Assembly (NCBI GenBank): GCA_012862575.1
Contig: BLSF01000024.1
Location: forward strand, 312,843 to 376,842
Direction of reading: 5' to 3'
Origin: Parietichytrium sp. I65-24A
Lineage: Eukaryota > Sar > Bigyra > Thraustochytrida > Thraustochytriidae
Length of the DNA: 64,000 nucleotides
This document shows, in pieces, positions 40,981 to 50,607 of this stretch. Numbering within the stretch: the first letter of the stretch is position 1; every line of letters starts with the position of its first letter. Both the position numbers and the translations under genes were made by a program. The notes beneath the pieces were generated by a model. The model had not been told where the DNA came from. It made no database searches and worked only from the letters and a program-made list of their open reading frames with translations.

Positions 40981-43404
40981 ATGCGAGGTCTCGCCACCGC
41001 TTTCGCCATCCTCGCCCAAGTAACAGCATGCCATAGCGAGTATGTGTCATGCTGGTCAGTGAGCAGTTTGGGAGATGATGACGTTTCGAGTGGGTTGTCA
41101 AAAAAGGTGAATGCAGCAGGAATCGGGAACGCAGCGACGGTGCTCGCTTCGGCTCCTGGTCCAACAGCAAATCTGCTCGCAGTAGTGAGCGAGAGGAACG
41201 GCCTTCAGGCATTCAGCATTTACGAGCCAGGGCAAATGCAATATCCCGAGCTGGGTATGCTATCCTTCACTCCAAAATCCCTCGTCCTTGGTGAAAGACG
41301 GTTTTGTGGTGTAGGCGCTCAAGGTGAACTCGAGTGCTTTGGAGCGTCTGGTTTGCAAACTTCTCCACCAACCAAAGCCGCAGCGTATGAAGGAGTTTGT
41401 CTCGGGAGCAACTTCACTTGCGCACATTCAAACTCGTCGTCAGAGGCGCTTGTGCAATGCTGGGCAGGTGGCCAGGAGCAGATTCATATTGTTGGAAGTA
41501 GCATCCGCGACTCGATCACATGCGGGAATGATTTCTTCTGCTTTTTAGAACACAACAACACCTTGTACTGTGCGGAAGCAGTTTTAGGTGAACCAAACAG
41601 GATTTTTCACTTGGAAACCCAGCTAGACCAAGTACATGCAAGTGGTGACATGGTTTGCGGAATCACTTCTCTAGCTCATGAGGTGAAATGCTGGCAAAGC
41701 CCTGGGAGCGAGTATGCTTTTCAAGGGTTGGAGGGTTCATTCAGTTCAGTCTGGACAGGTGATTCGAATGGCGTGCCATATGCTTGCGCAATTCGAGAAT
41801 CTGATGGGGGTGTGACTTGCTCTGGTACTATCTCCAACCAATTGAGCCGATCGACAACAAATGCTGGCTTCGTGGGCCCTCTGGCACTTGCTGAAAAATT
41901 TGCCTGTGGCAGGACCTCCGTGAACCCAATCTATACACAATCAGCTAACTCGATTCGCGACTATGTCGGAATTTGGATTCCTGGAGCAATTATTATCGCT
42001 CTTCTTGGCACGTCGATGTTTCTTTGGCTAATTCGAAGCAGGAAGCAGTTGAAACAATCGCCGCGTTCCCCTGGCTCGCATTCTCCAAACGTTCTTGATA
42101 GCCCCAAAAGTCACCATACGCAATATCGGGATAAGGCATTTTCGATCCGCAGTACAGCATACGCAAGCATACCCCTCGCGGCTCTTTCACTGTCGTACCA
42201 CGGGTGGGCAACGCTTGTCGTGTGGGGCAACATGATCGAAGTGCTTTTCTTCGACGGTTTTGAAGCGACCAAGTACGAATTTGCCGATATTCGTAGTTGG
42301 TACGACCAGTCATACTTGGCATACGTCGGCTTTGCGATCAGTTACGGTTTTCTGATCTTTATTTTCATTCCGTACTGGATGTTTGCGTATCAAGTACCTG
42401 CCTTGCCGCGAACAGAAAGTGTTATGCAGAGGATTTGGCAGTTCTTGGGGGTTGTGCTTCATGCCCCAGAGCTTTTGTTCGGTTCACAGCATCGTAGAAT
42501 GTTTGAGTCGGAAATTGTGCTCCTCCTTGGCTTCGTGCTTGACGTAACTGTTGGGATGGACGCAGCTCATCGCAGCGCAGAGTGCCCTTCCTCCTTTTTC
42601 AGTCGAGCAGCCATCGTAGCTGCTCCGTTGGCAGGCTTTGCATATGTGGGCCGTGCCGAAGCTTATATCCGGAAGCTGCATTATGACTTCGTTTCCGGCA
42701 GAGTTGCCGTTGATTACACCAAAAATTCAATGGCCATCAACTTTGCATTCGCTCGAGAGTTGGGAGGCGTGGCTCTTAGCTCTTTCAGCGTTAGCATATG
42801 CTTGCTCGGAATTTATGTATGGCTGGAGCTGGTTGGACGTCAATTTGTTTTTGCTCCTCTTGGGATACTTCTTTTATCCGTCATGATTGAGGTCCTCTGG
42901 AGATGGGCGGGCATAAGACGGGGTGCGGGTGGAGAGAGCGCTGCTCCAATAGCACTGGTAAATGATGACGATTCGGAGAGTGAAGATGTGATAGAGTCCG
43001 ATGCCTTTATTCGTTGGGACTGGCTTGTTGCTGGCAATTTGTTCAGTGTTCTGTTTTCCGTTCTAATGAATCTTGTCATTGCGGTGCATATCACTGCTGA
43101 TTTATCGCCATTCAGCCTTGTTGCTGACGCTTCGGTAAGAGGCGTTGTTCACTCCTGCGAGAGTGTGTTCCGAGCCAACGTGCAGTCTCTCGTGCTCGGA
43201 CCTTGTTGCGTAATTTTCGCCTGTTCCGTCTTTGCTGTGGCGAGGCTGTCCTGGCTTAAGCCAAAGCTGGTGGAAGAACTTGCAATTTTCCAAGACGACT
43301 TAGTTTACCAAAACGAGGTCATGCATAACCAAGAAGATATTCGCAAGTCTAGGCCTGGCCAAAGAGAACCCACACGAAGAGGAACTTTGCAAAAGCTCAT
43401 TTGA
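40981..43404 (+). CDS. Putative receptor: Cys-rich propeller-like ectodomain plus polytopic membrane domain
   Basis: ATG 40981 gives 807 residues with a clear signal peptide (MRGLATAFAILAQVTACHS). Residues about 22-320 hold repeated units of the RCC1/Crinkly4 kind, each built around CGV, CxG or CW elements (RFCGVGAQGELECFG, FTCAHSNSSSEALVQCWAG, MVCGITSLAHEVKCW, YACAIRESDGGVTCSG), consistent with a disulfide-bonded beta-propeller. A membrane span follows at about 330-353, then a short basic, Ser-rich loop (about 354-395) and eight or nine more hydrophobic spans to about residue 770. The C-terminal tail is basic. The architecture suggests a cell-surface receptor or channel. No known 7TM signature motif was recognised. 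An upstream in-frame extension without ATG exists; the signal peptide argues for 40981. Confidence 0.75.
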   Translation: MRGLATAFAILAQVTACHSEYVSCWSVSSLGDDDVSSGLSKKVNAAGIGNAATVLASAPGPTANLLAVVSERNGLQAFSIYEPGQMQYPELGMLSFTPKSLVLGERRFCGVGAQGELECFGASGLQTSPPTKAAAYEGVCLGSNFTCAHSNSSSEALVQCWAGGQEQIHIVGSSIRDSITCGNDFFCFLEHNNTLYCAEAVLGEPNRIFHLETQLDQVHASGDMVCGITSLAHEVKCWQSPGSEYAFQGLEGSFSSVWTGDSNGVPYACAIRESDGGVTCSGTISNQLSRSTTNAGFVGPLALAEKFACGRTSVNPIYTQSANSIRDYVGIWIPGAIIIALLGTSMFLWLIRSRKQLKQSPRSPGSHSPNVLDSPKSHHTQYRDKAFSIRSTAYASIPLAALSLSYHGWATLVVWGNMIEVLFFDGFEATKYEFADIRSWYDQSYLAYVGFAISYGFLIFIFIPYWMFAYQVPALPRTESVMQRIWQFLGVVLHAPELLFGSQHRRMFESEIVLLLGFVLDVTVGMDAAHRSAECPSSFFSRAAIVAAPLAGFAYVGRAEAYIRKLHYDFVSGRVAVDYTKNSMAINFAFARELGGVALSSFSVSICLLGIYVWLELVGRQFVFAPLGILLLSVMIEVLWRWAGIRRGAGGESAAPIALVNDDDSESEDVIESDAFIRWDWLVAGNLFSVLFSVLMNLVIAVHITADLSPFSLVADASVRGVVHSCESVFRANVQSLVLGPCCVIFACSVFAVARLSWLKPKLVEELAIFQDDLVYQNEVMHNQEDIRKSRPGQREPTRRGTLQKLI

Positions 43405-43866
43405 GAAAAAAATGTACTGGTTGTGAATTACAGGGCTTCGACAGAGCGATGGGAAGCCGGCTTTTGTTTCTAAGGTCAAGTATCTTAGACTGTCGTTCCA
43501 GAACGCATGGCTTTAAATAGAAAACATTTGCGAAGCAGATGCAGAATTCAGAAACTCATACTATTCGTTCTCACATTTCAATATTGGAATTTCTCGTGGT
43601 TCTTCTGCATCGTGGTACTACCGAGTCCTCCCAAAGCTCCCACACTTGCGCCCTCCACCTTGCCGCCCCGACACACGGCACCAGTCCAATATCCTACAGA
43701 AATACTACAGCAGGCTAACCCATACTATCATTGTATCTGACCCATCTACTCATGAGTAGTAGTACTCGCTTGAGATAGTTAATGGTAGAGTTGGAATTGC
43801 AAGGTGCGCGCTGTGCAGGCGCTGTGGCGCGTTACGCGGGGACGGGGGAGGCGCTTGTCGGCCTCG
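43405..43866. other. Intergenic between two + genes
   Basis: No gene is seen. It contains one CAGAATTCAGAA element at 43542-43553 and a GTAGTAGTACTC element near 43752. Confidence 0.45.
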
Positions 43867-44466
43867 ATGGACGACAAAGATGTATTCGTGGACCACTACG
43901 AGGTCCTTGGTCTCGGCGAAGCTGCAGTCGAACAGTTACCGACCAGTCAGACTATAAGCAAAGCCTTTAGAAAGCTAGCGTTGAGATTTCACCCGGACAA
44001 GCTGCACAGACAGGGACTATCAGAGAGTGAGTTGACTGTTGCCAAGGCTCGCTTTGAATCCATATCGCTCGCAAACGAGATCCTGCAAGATGACGTCCGC
44101 CGAGCTGCGTTTGACGCGGAGTACTTGAAACAAAGAGAACGGGTCAGAAAGCAGAAAGAACTCGACGCTCAATCCCGGAAATTATTTTCTGAACTCCAGG
44201 AGCGAGAGCGACAAGCGACAAAAGACCAAGCGGAGAGGCGTCACGAAGAAAACTCCAAATTAGCATCTGAAGCTTTCATTCGTAAGCGGGATGCTGCTTA
44301 CAAAAGACAGATGTGGGCTCGATTCTTTCAAAGTGTAAACTCCGTCGGGCCACGAAATCCTGGTTTTGAGGTGCCAGGAGAGAAAGGTGATGGTGGCCCG
44401 TTCAGCGAGGATGACGAGTTTGTTCAAATATTTCGAGATCATGAGCAAATTTTAGAAAGGATGTAA
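43867..44466 (+). CDS. DNAJC17: J-domain protein, DNAJC17/Cwf23-like
   Basis: ATG 43867 gives 199 residues. The J domain spans about 11-77 with the HPD tripeptide at His42-Pro43-Asp44 (RFHPDKL), so Hsp70 stimulation should be intact. A long charged helix follows at about 78-140, with ERVRKQKELDAQSRKLFSELQERERQ. This closely resembles the segment after the J domain in DNAJC17, a spliceosome-associated protein. No RNA recognition motif, which many DNAJC17 proteins have, is seen. In-frame sequence upstream reaches further but starts with GTG, so it was left out. Confidence 0.8.
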   Translation: MDDKDVFVDHYEVLGLGEAAVEQLPTSQTISKAFRKLALRFHPDKLHRQGLSESELTVAKARFESISLANEILQDDVRRAAFDAEYLKQRERVRKQKELDAQSRKLFSELQERERQATKDQAERRHEENSKLASEAFIRKRDAAYKRQMWARFFQSVNSVGPRNPGFEVPGEKGDGGPFSEDDEFVQIFRDHEQILERM

Positions 44467-45591
44467 CTGACGTGTTATTGTGACACAATCAACTTTTGTA
44501 AATTACTTTAACAGTGAAGCTGTATATTCCATTCATTCATATTCATTCAATCGCTTTGGTGGCTTCTCTTTGTCAAAAGCAAATTTTTTAAAACCTACGT
44601 GTGCTGTTTGATGATCTAATGGCATGAAAAAATATTTAGAAATGTTTGACATCGCTGTAGCAAATTGCTGTCTCTTTCTTTTTTGCTTTCTTCATCTCTG
44701 CTTCGTCCAATTGCCAAAGCTCCAACTCCCTCGCATCATTAGTCGTGCTTACTTGCCAGCAAGTCACACTGTTGCAAAGCAGAAAAGAGTCGTTCAATGA
44801 TTCAAACTCAACCAGAACAATTCCAACATTCAAAAAACGACAGCTGAGTTGTTGTTGAATTATTGGTGTAAGAAAATTTGCTTTATTGGCGACGAAAAGT
44901 GAAATCACGATTTGCCTCATTTATTGGCGAGCCAAGCCGAGTAGAAGCGAACGATAGAGATTAGTGGTATCTCTTACCTCACTGGGGTGCTAAATCTTGA
45001 AATGCAAATTTTCGATGCCTTCGTGAACTGGGTCTTTGTTGCAAGTCTCTCATTTTGAGGCAAGCGAGTCGCTTGAACGTTCCTGGATTCAAGCCAGCGG
45101 GAAGTCATGCCAATGCGGCTTTCTCGTTGGAAAAGATAATTTCTTACGTGTTAATTAAAAATATGTGGATTCGGTGAGTGTGTGCTGTTGTTGGAGTCTT
45201 GAGTGCCCAGAGGCTTCCTGTCCGAGCTGGATTTGGGCCATGAAGGACGTCTTTCTTCGGTCTGTGTTGAAAGACATATTTCACACTCGCTTATCGAGAA
45301 GTCTGGCGTGAAAGGAAGGAGGAAAGGTTTGCGAGCGATTCCCAAATTCTCTTCTTGATCCGAGGCTTGTTCTTGTCTTTGCGCTGGACAATGAACGTCA
45401 CCAGCTAGCTCGCTTCAATCGAAGATTAACTTGACAAATAAGAAGGAAACGTAAGCCAAATTTTATTTTTATTTTTACAGACATTGCAAAAGTCTATCTC
45501 TGTCTATCATTGTTGCTCCCCACGTTTCAAGAAAGGAGGTACTGGGATTGATTGATACCGGCAAGTGTCTGAAATTCTAAATTCTACTTTT
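44467..45591. other. Intergenic holding one possible small gene
   Basis: About 1.1 kb. Apart from the weak spliced candidate at 44636-45053, no gene is supported. Confidence 0.4.
44636..45053 (-). CDS. Possible small two-exon protein
   Basis: A frame from 44920 to 44636 encodes 94 residues beginning MRQIVISLFVANKANFL and ending in a Lys-rich helix. If spliced, exon 44983-45053 (ATG at 45053, MRDLQQRPSSRRHRK) joins exon 44636-44915 across a 67-nt intron (GTGAGG...GAG) in correct phase, giving about 116 residues. The composition (alternating hydrophobic strands, then charged helix) looks protein-like, but I recognise no family, and the donor is weaker than the GTAAGT of other introns here. Chance cannot be ruled out. 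Confidence 0.3.
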
Positions 45592-48500
45592 CTACTCAAT
45601 TGAAAACCTGTCCCGTTGTGCAGCCCTTAAGGTACAAGCTTTCGACTTCCACTGGCACAAGCCCTTTCTAAACGCTGACTTTGTACACAGGCTTTGCCTT
45701 TTCGCTGACGGGCATGGATCTGAGGGTAGTTGGCCAGCAGCTCGTACTTGGGCAAACGAGAAAACTGAGCTTGCAGTCTTGATTTTTGCATTGAGGGAGT
45801 TGCACTTCTCCTCGCGAATAAAGTCCGTAACAACAACATTGCCACGCAACACGCGAAACTGCTTGGCAGGCGAATATTTGCGGTCGTATTTGCTGGATTG
45901 TACGTATCCAAATGCATTCGACTTCATTTTACTCACGAGTTGAGCGAGGGTTTTGTCTCCTTCTCTCGTGACCAATAAGTTGTTGGATTCTAGAGGGTCA
46001 ACCACAAGGTCGTACAATTCTTCACGTATCCATTTGCTCCTAGCTTTTGGTCTCATTTCGTTCTTATTCGCTGGCTCGAGATGGAGTTTGTACCTACCGA
46101 AGCGTATTGCATATCTCGCTGATTGGCCCAGACAGTCGCCCAAATACTCGTCCCGGTATTCCCAAAACAAAGATCTATTCTCCAGGTGGGCGAAATCGCA
46201 CGTCGCAAAGACAGAGCAAGACAAGTCTGAACCTTGAAAGTCATCGCTCAGCAGCTCGAATTGAGCCTTCAAACCAGCCATCGAGGCTAATGTTGGAAAC
46301 ATGTCAACAGATGTGGCCGGCAACGGCAGGATGCGGCCTTGTGGAACGTGCTTTGGCCAATACATAAAGAACGGCATTCGAATCCCGCCTTCGTACAACG
46401 AGCGCTTCTGACCGCGAAAAGGGCTGACAGAACCGGTCATCGTGAATAGCATTGCTCGGTCTTCGGGCCCACTATGGTTCCACTTTTAGGTTAGTTTCAG
46501 AGTCTTCCCGATGCATCTTGGCTGTTGTGATCTTGCGTGATCTCTTGCTAACTCAGCTTACTTATCTGCAGTGTGAATAATGAGTACACTGTCGGCAAGA
46601 CCAAGGTTGTCGATTTCCTTTACAAGACGATTGATAGCCCGTTCGTGGTCGGTTAAGAGGGTCTGGTAAATCTGGTACGGGATGTTGTTATCAACGTTCG
46701 GGTTGAGCTCGGCAGTCGCTGACCTGTAGAGAAACGGGTTCTCCGAATCCGGGTAGCCGTTTGCTGCGGGCTGGTCGTAGCTCGTGGCTAGGTTGAGGGG
46801 TGCATGCGGATTCTGAATCCACAAGTTGGCAAAAAATCTTTCTCCGCGATTGAACCGATCTGTAATAAAGTCGATCGATCTGTTGACGATTGCGTTTTGG
46901 ATGTACGAAGGAAAGAGCAGCTCATCGTTATGCCAAAACGTTTCGTGGGGTTTTGATGCAGTTGGGAACGATACTGTCCCTTGATTGAAGCGATCGTCAC
47001 CATATACTTGAAATTCGTCTATGCCGTAGAAGCTACCGGATGGCCCGAACTTGTCCGGAGAGGCGTACGACAGGTGCCATTTTCCAAAATGGCCAGTGAC
47101 GAAGCCGTTGTCATGGAAGAAGCGAGGTAGCGTAGTGATGGACGGGTTTGCTTGGCCCAGATAGGACGCGACACCGCGTCTTTTGTTTGCCGCTGCCTTC
47201 TTGTCCAAAACGTTATGAAAGGCAATATCCTTGTGCGAGGGAAGTCTTCCAGTCATTAACGAAGCTCTGCTTGGGCTGCACACGGGGCTGTTTGAGTAGA
47301 AAGAGCTGAAGGTTGTGCCTCTGGACATTAGCGAATCGAAGTCCGGGGTGTCGGACTGCAACTTCACCTGTTCAATGAGCGAGCTATGGTCCCTGTTTGC
47401 GCCCTGGTAGGCAGATATGTCGTCATACCCCATATCGTCCGCGAGAATGAACACTATGCCTTGTAATTTCTCTTTCAGGTAATCTTGTGTTAGCTCCGGC
47501 CTGTTTGCGGGAAAGTTGCCTTGTTGCGTGTTTGGAAGAACTGCGAGCCCCCTGCGGCAACCTGGATGAGACACTGCGTCTTTCGAAGGCTCAAGCCCGG
47601 CGATCCATGTTTTTAGTGTCCCAAGAAGGCCCGTGACGCTTTTGTTTAGATTGGACTGATTGATGTCGTCTGACAACTTGGCGTCGGCAAAATTTTCGAG
47701 CTCAAAGTTTCCTCTGCTCAGATCAAACACTTCCAACCTTTCATACACCCCGCCATCCGAGGTGGCGGCGTCGCCTAGAGGATTTAGGGGTACATTTTCT
47801 TCAAAAAGCACCTTCAAATCCCTCGCCTGAATGGCGAAACGTGGCGCCTCATTCATGCAATGACCAGGAACCGAATATCTCCACTCCCACACCAGAGGTT
47901 TTGCGCGAGAATGAGGTGCATCACATTGCTTCTTTGCTAGTAAACAGCTCTGCAGGTCAATTCCGTCGACTTGGGACGGAGTCTCGAACTGTGCGATTGA
48001 AGCGATTGTGGGAAGCAGGTCCACGCTTGCCATTCCCGACGAGGAGGCTATCTTCGGCCAGGAATTGTAAGAAACTGAGTAGGAGTCCGCCTTTCGCCTC
48101 CGCACCTTATTTGCACCGCGAAGTTCGGTGAACATCTCAAAGTAGAGTGGAACGACAATGCCGCCATCGTAAAGTGACCGCTTGCCTCCACGAAACACAT
48201 TCATCGACCTGCTATGCCCATCGACCAATTCGGACTCGCCACCATTAGTAGACGTAAGAATTGCCAAATGCGTGGTGTCTAGGTTGTTTAGTTTGGTAAG
48301 CATGTCGTTCACCCCTATAATTTCGTGGAGGCGATTGGCCCTGTAAATTTGCTTTGGACACGTTTGGTATCGTGCCTCGTACTTGCCATCACCTCTCCGT
48401 ATGTCTGGGCAAGTGGACCAGCGCTCCGATGAGGGCCCTTCGACGTAGGGATTCCATGTCGAAGCATCAAATTCGCCGCCGTAATTGAACGTGGCGTCGA

Positions 48501-49011
48501 TCCTCGGGAGCGAGACAAAAAGAAGGTATGGGTCTCCAGATATTTCCACCTCGTCGATGAACTCCAAGACGGCTTGCTTCACTTCATCGTACTGGTCGCT
48601 GAGACGATATTTTGTCGCGTGGTCCTCAATTGAATCTTGAAATGGCCACAGACCAAAGTATCCAACCTGGAAGTTTTGCGCTCGAAACGTTTGCAGCACT
48701 GTCGAGTACTCAGTTCCCAGCGTGTTTTTCGCGCCACCCACAATCCCAAGCTCGGAAGGAAACTTGCCAGTCAAAATGGAGGCCAGCGCAGGCACTGCGT
48801 CCGGGCTTGCGGAACGGAAAGTATCAACGCGATGGGGCAACAGATCATCGAGGACGTCGACCGCGTCGGAGCTTGATCTCTTCAAAGTTCGGATGTCTGT
48901 TTCCGTGAGGTCTTGCAAAACGAACAGAGAGTATCCATGAGGGCCGCTTGCTGCACAGATGGTCAAAGATATGCTCGCAACAAACAAGACCGAGAGAGCC
49001 TTCAAAGCCAT
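45592..49011 (-). CDS. Secreted tandem sulfatase: degenerate plus active domain
   Basis: Two exons: 46562-49011 and 45592-46471, with a 90-nt intron (GTAAGC...CATAG). The splice produces IIHTADNGPEDRAM, the expected sulfatase motif, and 1109 residues. ATG 49011 is preferred because it starts a signal peptide (MALKALSVLFVASISLTICA); an ATG at 49131 would add 40 residues ahead of it. Domain 1 (about 25-500) is a sulfatase fold by its ALASILTGKFP and RGGKRSLYDGG motifs. However, the formylglycine Cys is Ala72 and the following Arg is Leu76, so it should be inactive. Domain 2 (about 510-1000) is complete: metal ligands Asp525-Asp526 (ILADDMGYDD), the CSPSR motif with Cys578, HFGKWHL, and RGQKRSLYEGG. 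The C-terminus is Cys rich. It likely desulfates extracellular polysaccharide or glycan, relevant for a marine saprotroph. Confidence 0.88.
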
Positions 49012-49791
49012 GGTCAATCTCGCACACCAAAGGCTCGTGCTCTTGCAAAGACGCCTGAGGTTTTGCGTGTTTGACGGCAGAGCGAGGTTTTGCGATGGTG
49101 ACCCAAAGCTTCTCAACACCCTTAGGGCCATTGATAATCAATTCAGTGTGAGTCCAAAACACTTCCAAACCGTGCTCTGCTAGAGTTTGCGCTAGGGGCG
49201 AGCACTGGTAGTTACTCACATCGGTACACGGTCGCGAATTTTTAACGACAAGCAAGAGTTTGCTTGGTAGCGTTTGGTAGCCCCGATTGCCCTGATAACG
49301 GAAGTGGTCAGGGAAACCACTAAGCTTTAACTGTAAAACACAACGAAAGACGCTGGGGAAGGTAGGTCAACGTCTTAGTGGTGCCTTCCAGTCACTGGAG
49401 ATGAATGCGAGTATGCCGATCGCAATCTCGTTGTGTTCGAGCCATTTGGGCCATTCGAGCCAGTCGGGTTTGAGGTTTCAGAATTCAGAAATTGGAAGTC
49501 AGAATACAGAGCTTACATTAACAGAATGCAATAAAAAAGGCGAGCCCCCGTAAATACTGTTCAGCGTGGTGGTCCATGACATGTGCATTTGTGGATCCCT
49601 TCCGCTACGGAGTAAATGAAAAAATGACAGAATTCAGAAAAGATCCAGAGGCTCGCGGCGGCCCGAAACTAGATTGTGCGTTCGTGTTGGTGACATTGAA
49701 GATACTTTTGAGGCGTTTGCAATCTAGGAGAAAATTGGTAAAAGTTCAGGGCAAGACTAACGGAGTATAAAGTTGTTTTGACAAGAGATCC
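49012..49791. other. Intergenic
   Basis: No gene is seen apart from a possible 40-codon N-terminal extension of the sulfatase gene up to 49131. CAGAATTCAGAA elements occur at 49479-49490 and 49628-49639. Confidence 0.4.
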
Positions 49792-50607
49792 CTAAGCTTT
49801 GGTACAAGCTGGCCATCCTCCAGCATTCTCCATCTCGCGAAGCTTAAGCTGGATTTCGGGCGAGAGATATCCTCGGTTCTCGTAGCTGGTGTAATACTCC
49901 ATGCGCTTTGGGGGTGGTCGAGCGCGTCTAGGGACAGGGCCAGGCAAAAATTTATTTGGCTTGGTCAGAACTTTGAGGCCGAGCCGGTTGTACCAGGTCG
50001 TCACAACCACCCCTCCAGCAGCTTCAACGGCCTTGATGGCAGAGTCCGAGGCTCTTGTAACTTCAATATATACTGGCGTGTTAAATTCTTTTTTGCCAGC
50101 GCCGAGCAGTTTCACCCCGTCTTTGATTTTGTTGATTAAGAAGGAATCAAAGAGCACCTTCATCGTAATTGGCTTGGACGCGTCGATTCTTCCTTTTTCA
50201 ATGAAAGTTTGAAGCTTCTCAAGGTTGACCTCATTCAAATCCTGCCTAAAGGAGTTGTTCGTGAAGCCCCACTTGGGAATGCGTTTGTAAAGCGGGGTTT
50301 GGCCACCTTCGAAGCCGTCTCGAAGACCTTTGTTGCCTTGCCTTGCCTTTTGGCCTTTCATGCCTTTACCCGAGGTCTTGCCGTGCCCTGATCCCACTCC
50401 GCGACCAAGCCTCTTCTTTGCCTTTGTCGCACCAGGGTTGTCTGCGAGTTTGTTGAGCGCCAAAAATGCGAATGAGCGGTTTTGCTGAGCCGCGAAGCAA
50501 GGTTGCGGCTGCAGGAATCTGGTCGCGCCAAGACTCAGCTGACCATTCTGTGCCACAAGAGCTGGCCGCTGTGCCCTCAGAGCGCGCTGCGCGAGTGAGG
50601 ACAACAT
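49792..50607 (-). CDS. MRPL15: Mitochondrial ribosomal protein uL15m
   Basis: A protein of 271 residues from ATG 50607. The first ~60 residues are Arg/Ala/Ser/Gln rich without acidic residues (MLSSLAQRALRAQRPALVAQ), a typical mitochondrial presequence. The uL15 signature follows at about 66-100 (KKRLGRGVGSGHGKTSGKGM, KGQKARQG, GFEGGQTPLYKRIPKWGF). The fold continues to about 215 with VIEVTRASDSAIKAVEAAGG-like strands. A C-terminal extension of about 50 residues matches mitochondrial members. It is part of the large mitoribosomal subunit. Confidence 0.94.
   Translation of the reverse strand: MLSSLAQRALRAQRPALVAQNGQLSLGATRFLQPQPCFAAQQNRSFAFLALNKLADNPGATKAKKRLGRGVGSGHGKTSGKGMKGQKARQGNKGLRDGFEGGQTPLYKRIPKWGFTNNSFRQDLNEVNLEKLQTFIEKGRIDASKPITMKVLFDSFLINKIKDGVKLLGAGKKEFNTPVYIEVTRASDSAIKAVEAAGGVVVTTWYNRLGLKVLTKPNKFLPGPVPRRARPPPKRMEYYTSYENRGYLSPEIQLKLREMENAGGWPACTKA

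Noticed and set aside
46558-46560. Stop codon that would end the sulfatase at 857 residues, leaving 45592-46452 as a second gene
   Set aside because: The stop lies just inside a GTAAGC intron; splicing to 46471 rebuilds the TADNGP motif in phase, so the two parts are one gene.
48845-49255. 136-residue - frame over the sulfatase start
   Set aside because: A shadow of the sulfatase signal-peptide region in another phase.
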